This document shows, one piece after another, positions 1 to 4,454 of a stretch of DNA of 5,030 nt. Below the pieces are notes generated by a model, which searched no databases, had not been told where the DNA came from, and saw only the letters and a program-made list of their open reading frames with translations. Position 1 is the first letter of the stretch, and each line of letters begins with the position of its first letter. The stretch lies in assembly GCA_002842935.1 (NCBI GenBank), contig PHEM01000047.1:1-5030 (forward strand), written 5' to 3'. The position numbers and the translations under genes were made by a program. This stretch comes from Alphaproteobacteria bacterium HGW-Alphaproteobacteria-13 (GTDB taxonomy: Bacteria; Pseudomonadota; Alphaproteobacteria; Sphingomonadales; Sphingomonadaceae).

Positions 1-41
1 TGCACGCCCAGCAACCCCAGCCCGAGGAGTTGGCGGCATGA
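1..41 (+). CDS. C-terminal tail of an upstream gene, cut by the window edge
   Basis: Reading from base 3, the frame codes HAQQPQPEELAA and then stops at TGA (39-41). Ten of its twelve codons end in G or C, as expected for a real gene in this GC-rich DNA. The competing frame used by the next ORF is much less GC-rich at third positions before base 38. The stop overlaps the next start as ATGA, a common arrangement of translationally coupled genes. Only a dozen residues are visible, so no function can be given. The alternative is that these bases are non-coding or belong to a broken ArdC reading frame. Confidence 0.35.
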   Translation, partial: HAQQPQPEELAA

Positions 42-331
42 TGCGCGTCCTAAAAATTGGCGTCGGAAGTCAGATTGGGGCTGGACTGTCAGGATATATT
101 GCGGAACTTTCGAGCGCCATGCTCGGCGCCGAGCTGGGGCTGCCTGTCACGCACCTCGACAGCCACGCAAGCTATATCGAGCATTGGCTCAAGCTTCTGA
201 AGGATGACGATCGCGCCATCCTGACCGCTGCAGCCAAGGCCGAAGAAGCAGCGAGCCTGCTGCTGAAGCTCGGCGGGAGGGCCGTGCCTGAACAGTTTGA
301 CGACGCGTCTGTCGACGCGCTTGCAGCCTGA
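38..331 (+). CDS. ArdC-type antirestriction protein, C-terminal part only (truncated or stand-alone)
   Basis: The 97-residue product matches, from memory, the extreme C-terminus of ArdC-like antirestriction proteins (N-terminal ssDNA-binding domain plus zincin-like metallopeptidase domain). Recognisable pieces are AELSSAMLGAELGLP (residues ~22-36), HASYIEHWLKLLKDDDRAI (~43-61) and AAAKAEEAASLLLKLGG (~64-80). Full-length members have roughly 300 residues and an HExxH zinc motif upstream of this segment. Neither that motif nor the DNA-binding domain is here, so peptidase activity is not expected. Residues 1-20 do not resemble the family and come from locally AT-richer DNA, suggesting a recombination junction. 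The start at 38 is supported by AGGAG at 25-29, eight bases upstream, and by ATGA overlap with the preceding stop; ATG at 41 is an alternative. It could be a decayed remnant or an expressed small protein. The family call is fairly safe; functionality is doubtful. Confidence 0.6.
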   Translation: MMRVLKIGVGSQIGAGLSGYIAELSSAMLGAELGLPVTHLDSHASYIEHWLKLLKDDDRAILTAAAKAEEAASLLLKLGGRAVPEQFDDASVDALAA

Positions 332-342
332 GGGAGGCTGCT

Positions 343-765
343 ATGGGCCGATCGGTCAGCTATCCCAGCGGCGCAATCGCCGCCTTCACGGTTCTCGAGG
401 TCGAAGCCGAGGACGACTGGGAATTTGAGTATGAATGGCTGCGTGCCGATCTGTGCGAGCGGGCCGCCAAAGCATTCCCGTCGCTGATCCCGCATGATGG
501 CTGGCGCGGCCGGGAGGACCGGATCCTCATGCGCAATGCCTATGCGGATTTCGGCGTGTCGGTCTATGGCGGGCTGGTGGCTGTCTGGATCGCCGAACGC
601 GATGACGGGGCCTATTGGGACGCCGATTGGCGCACGGCCCGGTCGCCGCGGGCGCGGCGCTGGCTGTCCCAGATCGCATCCCGCTTCGATGCCATGTTCG
701 GCGACTATGATTGCCTCGGGCATATGTCGAACGGAGAGGGTGTCTACGCCAAGCGAGCGGCTTGA
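343..765 (+). CDS. Conserved hypothetical protein, tryptophan-rich, 140 aa
   Basis: I do not recognise a named domain. I have an impression of similar ORFs beside ArdC-like genes on sphingomonad plasmids, which I cannot verify. The product is acidic near its N-terminus (EVEAEDDWEFEYEW, residues ~19-32) and has seven tryptophans (26, 32, 54, 82, 92, 96, 107). A central block, GWRGREDRILMRNAYADFG (53-71), is followed by a predicted beta stretch (YGGLVAVWIAER) and a basic segment (RTARSPRARRW, 97-107). There is no signal peptide or membrane segment, so it is probably a soluble cytoplasmic protein. AGGGAGG lies five bases before the ATG and the preceding stop is only 11 bases upstream, so it is probably co-transcribed with the ArdC-like ORF. 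It appears intact. A role in establishment or antirestriction would rest on neighbourhood alone. Confidence 0.8.
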   Translation: MGRSVSYPSGAIAAFTVLEVEAEDDWEFEYEWLRADLCERAAKAFPSLIPHDGWRGREDRILMRNAYADFGVSVYGGLVAVWIAERDDGAYWDADWRTARSPRARRWLSQIASRFDAMFGDYDCLGHMSNGEGVYAKRAA

Positions 766-1069
766 GCCGAGCCGGGGCGGTGCATGGCTGAGGCATAGGG
801 CCTGCCCCTGCCAATGGATCTGTTCCGACCGCCCATGGCCTGGCGCCATGCGAGAGAGGCCCTGGGCCAGCCGCCAGTCTTGCGCAACCCGGCTTGGTCG
901 GGCCCGTGTTGGCCTTCGCCCTTGGGCTCAAGGCCTGCCCGCGCCAGCCCGCCAAGCCAGGTTTCCCCTGACGGGTGCGCAACCCTGCCCGAATGCTGGC
1001 CCTGACGGGCTCTCGCTGGCGCAGCCATGAACGGGTGCGTCGGCCTCACGTCAGTCAGGAGGAAATCCC
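766..1069 (+). other. Structured intergenic region before the DUF2493 gene
   Basis: This 304-base gap has no convincing gene; open frames crossing it on both strands have no family resemblance and no good ribosome binding site. It is rich in short repeats: catggc/gccatg (834-839/845-850), the nested inverted repeats and flanking direct repeats listed separately, CCCTGACGGG twice (966-975, 1000-1009) and ACGGGTGCG twice (971-979, 1031-1039). It must hold the promoter of the downstream gene unless that gene is read through from upstream, but I see no clear -35/-10 pair. AGGAGG at 1057-1062 is the ribosome binding site of the next gene. Confidence 0.6.
881..985. repeat. Nested inverted repeat flanked by 10-bp direct repeats
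   Basis: TGCGCAACCC occurs at 881-890 and again at 976-985. Immediately after the first copy, GGCTTGG (891-897) is the reverse complement of CCAAGCC (952-958). Inside that pair, GGCCTT (911-916) matches AAGGCC (930-935), and inside that GCCC (918-921) matches GGGC (924-927). CGGGC (899-903) can also pair with GCCCG (937-941). The structure could fold as RNA or as a cruciform, or be a degenerate insertion. Short inverted repeats are common in such GC-rich DNA, so significance is uncertain. Confidence 0.45.
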
Positions 1070-2023
1070 ATGCACACGTCATTCGCCGACCAACTCGCCG
1101 GGCTCGATCTCGCCGGCTTCTCGATTGGACCTGCTCCCGTATCGACAAGCGATTTCCCGGTCCGGGAGGCCGTCGTCCAAACCCTCGAAGCGGTCTGGTC
1201 CGATCTCTTCGCCATGGTGTCGGGGACCGCTCTTGAAGCCGACGCCGAAGATCTAGGCTGGGCCTTCGTCAACATCTTTCACCGCTCGGCGGAACGCAAA
1301 TCGACTGCCCTCGACCGGGCGACCGATGAGGTCCGCGCGCTGATTGCGACGGCTGACGGATCCGAGGTCCACACCCATGAACTCGAGACCCAGGTCGAGC
1401 GGGCGCAATGCGCCGAAAGCGCCATGCTTGCGCTCGAAGAGATGCGCGAAGTCGCAGCAGGCCTCTACCTCAACGAGTTCGGTTCCTCCTGGAAGCCCGT
1501 CTCCAGCTCGCGCTTCAACCACAGTGCGATGCTGACCTCAGCGCTCGTCGAAGGCCGGGATTTCCTGCGCGCCCGCGCCGAGGCCAACCGCCGTGCGGCC
1601 GTGCCCGAAGGAACCCCCGTCGTGTTCGCCGGAGGGCGTACCCGTCATGCTACCGAAGACGATGCCCTGACCTTCGGCAACAATGTCTGGGCCACGCTCG
1701 ACAAGGTCCGCGACCGCGTGCCGGACATGGTGTTGATCCACGGTGGCGACACCAAGGGGGTCGACCGCCTGGCATCGAGCTGGGCTGAACGTCGCAGCAT
1801 CCCGCAGGTGACGTTCTCGCTGGATATGCGGTTGGGCGCCCGTGCCGGCTTCAAGCGCAATGAGCGGATGCTCTCGCTCGATCCGCGCTACGTCATCGCC
1901 TTTCCGGGCAATGGCGTACTCGAACGCTTGGTGATCGACGCCAAGGCTCGGCGGATCACCGTTGTCGATCGCCGCGGGCCCCTCGGCACCAATCCGAAGA
2001 ACACTGCGGCCAAGACCGACTAA
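1070..2023 (+). CDS. DUF2493 domain protein (SLOG/Rossmann-type), 317 aa
   Basis: Residues 1-~175 form a mostly helical N-terminal region found, as I recall, in the plasmid-borne versions of this family. Residues ~180-300 are the DUF2493 domain, a Rossmann-like fold of the SLOG superfamily proposed to bind nucleotides or nucleotide-derived ligands. Diagnostic pieces are VVFAGGR (184-190), the glycine-rich IHGGDTKGVDRLASSWA (223-239), FKRNERML (261-268) and VIAFPGN (275-281), with beta strands alternating with helices. There is no membrane segment or signal peptide. Length suits a full gene. The ATG is set by AGGAGG seven bases upstream, after a 304-base gap, so this gene probably starts its own transcript. 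The next two genes follow in the same direction. The biochemical role of this family is not established; a DprA/LOG-like ligand-sensing or nucleoside-processing function is a family-level inference only. Confidence 0.92.
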   Translation: MHTSFADQLAGLDLAGFSIGPAPVSTSDFPVREAVVQTLEAVWSDLFAMVSGTALEADAEDLGWAFVNIFHRSAERKSTALDRATDEVRALIATADGSEVHTHELETQVERAQCAESAMLALEEMREVAAGLYLNEFGSSWKPVSSSRFNHSAMLTSALVEGRDFLRARAEANRRAAVPEGTPVVFAGGRTRHATEDDALTFGNNVWATLDKVRDRVPDMVLIHGGDTKGVDRLASSWAERRSIPQVTFSLDMRLGARAGFKRNERMLSLDPRYVIAFPGNGVLERLVIDAKARRITVVDRRGPLGTNPKNTAAKTD

Positions 2024-2040
2024 GGTCCTGTCGGTCTTCG

Positions 2041-2065
2041 CGCCAGCGCCGGATCGGCGCTGGCG
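2041..2065 (+). terminator. Perfect 11-bp hairpin after the DUF2493 gene (possible terminator or processing site)
   Basis: CGCCAGCGCCG (2041-2051) and CGGCGCTGGCG (2055-2065) are exact reverse complements around a GAT loop, starting 17 bases after the DUF2493 stop. The stem is very stable but is followed by TCGCTCAT rather than a T-tract. It is therefore not a classical intrinsic terminator; it may protect the upstream 3' end or attenuate transcription. Confidence 0.55.
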
Positions 2066-2100
2066 TCGCTCATCAGAGGACAGGCGCGCGCTTGTCGTTT

Positions 2101-2126
2101 GGAGCCAGCGGATCGTCGTTGGCTCC
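2101..2126 (+). promoter_or_regulatory. Second, related hairpin just before the DUF6878-like gene
   Basis: GGAGCCAGCG (2101-2110) pairs with CGTTGGCTCC (2117-2126) with one G-U pair and a GATCGT loop, followed by TTTC. It shares the CCAGCG...GGATCG core with the hairpin at 2041-2065, so the two may be duplicated. Its right-arm bases CTCCT (2123-2127) are also complementary to AGGAG (2134-2138) in the ribosome binding site of the next gene, giving two mutually exclusive folds. It may act as a weak terminator (stem plus short T-run) or as a translational switch. Confidence 0.5.
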
Positions 2127-2145
2127 TTTCTACAGGAGGTATTCC

Positions 2146-2607
2146 ATGATCGATATCGAGGCCGTGATGGCCGACTTTGCCGTCCGCCAGGCCGAGCGGC
2201 AGACGCAGGTGGTCGAAGAGATTCAGCAGCTCAAGACCGTCATTCTCCCGCGCTTGCAGGAAGCCGGCATCGCCCGCGTTGAGATCCGCTTTGACGGCTG
2301 CGGCGACAGCGGTGCTGTTGAGGAGTGTGTCTGCGTCGATGCAGCCGGTGCGCCGATGCCTTGCCCGGATGTTACGCTGCAGGAAGGCGAAGCAGATACG
2401 GCGGATGGTGACGGTTCTGAGCAGTTGCACTCACTCGGGCAGGCTCTCGAACAGTTGACCTATCTGGCGCTCGAACGTCACCACCCTGGCTGGGAGATCA
2501 ACGACGGTGCCTGCGGCGAACTCGTGATCGATGTGGCTGAAGCGACCTTCGTGCTCGACTGTAGCCTGCGCTTCACCGCGACCGATGATCACTCGACCGA
2601 GCTCTAG
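2146..2607 (+). CDS. DUF6878-like hypothetical protein, 153 aa
   Basis: I associate this protein, from memory, with the uncharacterised family DUF6878, which is common on alphaproteobacterial plasmids. Residues 1-40 look like an amphipathic helix or coiled coil (FAVRQAERQTQVVEEIQQLK, 11-30). Next come a beta strand and acidic turn, VEIRFDGCGDSG (45-56), a Cys-containing segment (C61, C63, C73) and an acidic linker (80-92). A C-terminal alpha/beta part contains HHPGWEINDGACGELVIDV (112-130) and LDCSLRFT. There is no membrane segment. ATG at 2146 is chosen over a longer frame from 2092 because AGGAGGT (2134-2140) sits right before it and the extension would run through the hairpin. It is 10 bases from the next gene, so the two form an operon. 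Function is unknown; the conserved Asp/Gly/Cys turn could be a ligand or metal site, which is speculation. Confidence 0.88.
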   Translation: MIDIEAVMADFAVRQAERQTQVVEEIQQLKTVILPRLQEAGIARVEIRFDGCGDSGAVEECVCVDAAGAPMPCPDVTLQEGEADTADGDGSEQLHSLGQALEQLTYLALERHHPGWEINDGACGELVIDVAEATFVLDCSLRFTATDDHSTEL

Positions 2608-2617
2608 GAGACCAGGC

Positions 2618-3043
2618 ATGGCTCACTGCTACTACCACGCCCTCTCGTCGGTCCGGAAATGGGGCGGCACGGTCGATGACTATCTCCCGCTGCACCAGTG
2701 GTTCGACCAGTCCAAGGCAATCCTGGCAGACCCTCGGCACCGCGCGCTGCGGCACCATGCCGAGGGGATATTCATGCTGGAGGCGATCTTCGGCGAGACC
2801 CTTGTCAATGCCGATGGCCGGGTCGTTCCGGTGCGTCTGGTCGGCGAACAGCACGTGCGCGAAGACTTGGGCTCGATCCCCTCCTTTGCCGATTGGGCGC
2901 GCTTGATCACGCCGCAGGCCTGGATGCTTCGCGGCAACCCTTTGGACGGCGCTGAAGGGGTGACGATCGACATGCCTGGCCGCGGTGAAGCAGTTGCGCC
3001 CAGGAGCGTGCCACCTGCTGAAGCGGTCGGTACCGTGATCTAA
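2618..3043 (+). CDS. DUF6915-like hypothetical protein, 141 aa
   Basis: This resembles, from memory, the uncharacterised family DUF6915. The N-terminal half carries the recognisable core: HALSSVRKWGGTVDDYLPLH (7-26), a helical HRALRHHAEGIFMLEAIFG segment (41-59), then VVPVRLVGEQHVREDLGSIP (69-88) and a tryptophan-containing helix ending near TPQAWM (98-103). Several histidines (26, 41, 46, 47, 79) sit beside acidic residues and could form a metal site; that is inference. Residues ~105-141 are a low-complexity tail rich in Gly, Pro, Ala and Val and likely variable. ATG at 2618 is preceded by AGGAG (2606-2610), which overlaps the stop of the DUF6878-like gene, so the two are probably translated from one mRNA. 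A longer upstream frame overlaps that gene and is rejected. No function is known. Confidence 0.88.
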   Translation: MAHCYYHALSSVRKWGGTVDDYLPLHQWFDQSKAILADPRHRALRHHAEGIFMLEAIFGETLVNADGRVVPVRLVGEQHVREDLGSIPSFADWARLITPQAWMLRGNPLDGAEGVTIDMPGRGEAVAPRSVPPAEAVGTVI

Positions 3044-3402
3044 GAGGGGGTTCTCCGGTGAAGGGGCGGGGTGGATGATCCTGCCAAGACCGGAGGGAAA
3101 CGAGTCAGGGCAAACCTGTTCAAGGCATCCAGCTCCACCCGGCTTCGATGCAAACCTGTCCCTGAATCACCCCCCGTCGAGACGCGCAACCCGGATCAGG
3201 TCCGACCGAGTTGCCGGGCACGATTTTGCGCATCGCTGGTGCCGAAAACCGGTTCCCACTTTTCGGCGCGATGCTGCGTGCCCGGCTGCCCGCACCACCC
3301 GAACCAGTTCCGGGTTTCCCTTCGGTGCGCTTCGCCATGGGGCGCTTCTGCTCGGGTTTTGCAGCCGGGATGGACCCGGAATGCTCGATCAGGAGAAAGC
3401 CC
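3044..3402 (+). other. Structured intergenic region upstream of ssb
   Basis: This 359-base gap contains no credible gene. Long frames crossing it on both strands lack ribosome binding sites and family resemblance. It holds a 10-bp direct repeat GCAAACCTGT (3110-3119, 3150-3159) bracketed by TCAGGG (3105-3110) and CCCTGA (3160-3165), the large nested inverted repeat listed separately, and a small CCGGG/CCCGG hairpin (3365-3369/3375-3379) shortly before the ssb ribosome binding site. The ssb promoter must lie here or in the operon upstream, but no clear sigma70-type pair is visible. Confidence 0.6.
3188..3316. repeat. Large nested inverted repeat upstream of ssb
   Basis: Four exact arm pairs share nearly one centre (~3250-3254): AACCCGGA (3188-3195) with TCCGGGTT (3309-3316); GCCGGGCACG (3213-3222) with CGTGCCCGGC (3277-3286); GCATCGC (3230-3236) with GCGATGC (3268-3274); and GCCGAAAA (3241-3248) with TTTTCGGC (3260-3267). 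Between the outer pairs, partial complementarity continues (3197-3204 against 3300-3307). The inner part, with the loop CCGGTTCCCAC, resembles a palindromic intergenic motif I remember as frequent in rhizobia and other Alphaproteobacteria; no search was possible. Nested arms over ~130 bp are unlikely to be chance. Confidence 0.75.
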
Positions 3403-3792
3403 ATGACCAATCTCGTTATCCTCGTTGGCCGCATCGCTCGCGACCCCGAGACCCGCACCACCCAGGGCGGAACCAGCATCACATCGATCTCGGTCGTGAC
3501 CGACCGTCCCGCCCGCAAGGATGGCAAGACCTACAAGGACGAAAACGGCTACACCGCCAAGGACAGCGAATTCCACCGGATCACCTGCTTCAACGGCCTG
3601 GGTCAGAACGTCGCCAAGTATTGCACCAAGGGTCAACTCGTGACGGTCGAAGGGCGCATCCACTACACCCAGTGGGAAGATCAGAGCGGCACCAAGCGCT
3701 ACGGCTGCGAGATCATCGCCGACAAGGTCGACTTCCTCACCAAGGGCCGGTCCGGCAGCAACGAAGGTGCTCCCGATATCGACGAGGACTGA
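3403..3792 (+). CDS. ssb: Single-stranded DNA-binding protein, plasmid type, short C-tail
   Basis: The product coats single-stranded DNA during replication, repair and conjugative transfer. Residues 1-~112 form the OB-fold: NLVILVGRIARDPETR (3-18), SEFHRITCFN (55-64), GQNVAKYCTKGQLVTVEGRI (67-86), and QWEDQSGTKRYGCEIIADKV (90-109). W91 corresponds to a conserved DNA-stacking tryptophan of E. coli SSB, while the EWH motif is EFH here (F57). At 129 residues it is shorter than the usual 150-180 because the linker and tail after the OB-fold are only ~14-17 residues. It ends DIDED, without the IPF tip that usually recruits partner proteins. ATG at 3403 is set by AGGAG (3391-3395), seven bases away; a longer frame from 3211 would run through the palindrome and is rejected. 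A strong terminator follows. It is probably a mobile-element SSB rather than the housekeeping copy. Confidence 0.96.
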   Translation: MTNLVILVGRIARDPETRTTQGGTSITSISVVTDRPARKDGKTYKDENGYTAKDSEFHRITCFNGLGQNVAKYCTKGQLVTVEGRIHYTQWEDQSGTKRYGCEIIADKVDFLTKGRSGSNEGAPDIDED

Positions 3793-3810
3793 ATGTCCTT
3801 GCCTCACGAC

Positions 3811-3849
3811 AAGGCCCCGGTGGCAGACGCCATCGGGGCCTTTTCATTT
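3811..3849 (+). terminator. Intrinsic terminator of ssb
   Basis: A 14-bp stem with one G-U pair (3811-3824 with 3829-3842) closes an AGAC loop and is followed by TTCATTT, so the T-run from 3841 reads TTTTCATTT. It starts 18 bases after the ssb stop. The convergent minus-strand gene ends at 3908. On that strand the stem lacks a good T-tract, so termination is mainly for ssb. Confidence 0.9.
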
Positions 3850-3862
3850 GCACGCGTGCGAT

Positions 3863-3897
3863 GCGGCGGCGCGGGGCATCGAACCCCTTGCCGCCGC
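3863..3897 (-). terminator. Hairpin downstream of the minus-strand gene, possible terminator
   Basis: GCGGCGGC (3863-3870) pairs with GCCGCCGC (3890-3897), and inside it GGGG (3873-3876) pairs with CCCC (3884-3887) around CATCGAA. It lies just past the stop of the minus-strand DUF6437/Tra-like gene. Its downstream flank on that strand has no T-tract, so it may act as a 3'-end stabiliser, or together with the neighbouring ssb terminator stem. Confidence 0.4.
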
Positions 3898-3907
3898 CGG
3901 ATGGGTT

Positions 3908-4138
3908 TTACGCGGGAGCAATCCGCTTCAGCGTCTCCTCGATCCCGAGCGCCATCGATGCGCGAACGATCTGGCGCAACTGCGCCGGATCGATCGTCTC
4001 CGCGCCGCACTCGATCAGCAGCTTTCCGAGTTCGGTCGCTGCTTCTTCGCGGAGACGCGCCTCCTCGTTCTCGAGTTGGGCACGCTGTTCACGCAGCTTC
4101 TTCAAGGCATCGCGGGCAGTAGGTTTGGACCTGGCCAT
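3908..4138 (-). CDS. Small coiled-coil protein, DUF6437 / conjugal transfer TraC-TraD-like, 76 aa
   Basis: Residues 1-~35 are a charged helix likely to form a coiled coil (ALKKLREQRAQLENEEARLR, 11-30). The compact C-terminal part reads LGKLLIECGAETIDPAQLRQ (37-56), then SMALGIEETLKRI. This architecture, a Lys/Arg/Glu helix followed by a GxLxxxxGAxxxD..xL element, is what I recall for DUF6437 proteins and for the small TraC/TraD accessory proteins annotated on alphaproteobacterial conjugative plasmids, where they sit near oriT and the relaxase. The start at 4138 is fixed by AAGGAAG (4143-4149 on the complement) six bases upstream; the frame extends to 4276 but the extra residues look non-coding. 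It converges on ssb and diverges from the gene at 4462. A DNA-binding relaxosome accessory role is plausible but unproven; no relaxase gene is in view. Confidence 0.85.
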   Translation of the reverse strand: MARSKPTARDALKKLREQRAQLENEEARLREEAATELGKLLIECGAETIDPAQLRQIVRASMALGIEETLKRIAPA

Positions 4139-4220
4139 AGTGCTTCCTTCTTGCTGGCCGTTGGTCCCCTCCGCTGCCGATCTTGGCACTGCGGGCGCAT
4201 GTAGGAAAATGTTTTGTGGG

Positions 4221-4249
4221 GCAGGCGTTGCGCTTCTGCGCAGGCGTTG
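4221..4249. repeat. Direct repeat GCAGGCGTTG, two copies, 19-bp period
   Basis: GCAGGCGTTG occurs at 4221-4230 and 4240-4249. The 19-base offset is close to two helical turns, so both copies would face the same side of the DNA, as with iterons or tandem operator half-sites. Only two copies are seen. The position is about 80-110 bases upstream of the minus-strand start. Confidence 0.5.
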
Positions 4250-4323
4250 GAGAGGTCTCTCTCGCAGAAAGACCAAGTGTGATGCGGGCTTTGGGGCTGC
4301 GTCAAGGACGACGGGGCCCCACC

Positions 4324-4351
4324 ATTTTTACCGGGCAAGCCCGGCAAAAAT
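4324..4351. repeat. 28-bp near-perfect palindrome with outer T- and A-tracts
   Basis: ATTTTT (4324-4329) pairs with AAAAAT (4346-4351), and CCGGGC (4331-4336) pairs with GCCCGG (4339-4344) around AA; one A/C mismatch lies between (4330/4345). On either strand the T-run precedes and the A-run follows the GC stem, the reverse of an intrinsic terminator. A protein-binding palindrome or cruciform-forming site is therefore more likely than termination. Confidence 0.6.
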
Positions 4352-4423
4352 CGTTGCCCCCATCGCCGCTTCGCGGCCGCTATCGCGGTCCCTGACCCAG
4401 CCCGTCACCCACATCCTTCGCAG

Positions 4424-4454
4424 CTCCTGATGCGACGCATCGAACATCAGGAGG
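4424..4454 (+). promoter_or_regulatory. Hairpin sequestering the Shine-Dalgarno sequence of the 4462 gene
   Basis: CTCCTGATG (4424-4432) is the exact reverse complement of CATCAGGAG (4445-4453), which contains most of the AGGAGG ribosome binding site (4449-4454). An overlapping, mutually exclusive palindrome, GATGCG-A-CGCATC (4429-4441), would free that site. The ATG is at 4462. This arrangement suits translational control by RNA folding, or the DNA palindrome could be an operator overlapping the leader. Confidence 0.6.

Noticed and set aside
172..849. 225-codon minus-strand open frame across two plus-strand genes
   Set aside because: It lies opposite the ArdC-like ORF and the 140-aa gene, has no family resemblance and no ribosome binding site; both plus-strand genes have good ones.
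744..1148. 134-codon minus-strand frame filling the gap before the DUF2493 gene
   Set aside because: The product is Arg/Gly/Pro-rich with no recognisable motif and it runs into the start of the DUF2493 gene; the gap is better read as non-coding with repeats.
2092..2145. Upstream extension of the DUF6878-like gene
   Set aside because: It would translate through the hairpin at 2101-2126, while AGGAGGT lies at ideal distance from the ATG at 2146.
3196..3807. 203-codon minus-strand frame opposite ssb
   Set aside because: ssb is certain on the plus strand. This frame mirrors its codons and extends through the palindrome, without a ribosome binding site.
3860..3892. tRNA T-arm-like sequence on the minus strand (GGGGTTCGATGCCCC), possible tRNA 3' end or att site
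   Set aside because: The T-loop consensus fits, but the 5' side is the coding end of the 76-aa gene, the expected CCA end and acceptor pairing are missing, and the bases are explained by a GC-rich hairpin. No integrase gene is in view.
4324..4351. Palindrome as a bidirectional intrinsic terminator
   Set aside because: The T-run comes before and the A-run after the stem on both strands, the wrong polarity for termination.
4411..4420. ACATCCTTCG as a relaxase nic site of the IncP type (YATCCTG-Y)
   Set aside because: It matches only partly, replacing the key G with T, and lacks the neighbouring inverted repeat expected for that family.
3075..4430. Long forward open frame of 451 codons
   Set aside because: It overlaps ssb, its terminator and the minus-strand gene in another frame. 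The translation is low-complexity Arg/Pro/Ser and there is no ribosome binding site; it is an artefact of GC-rich DNA.
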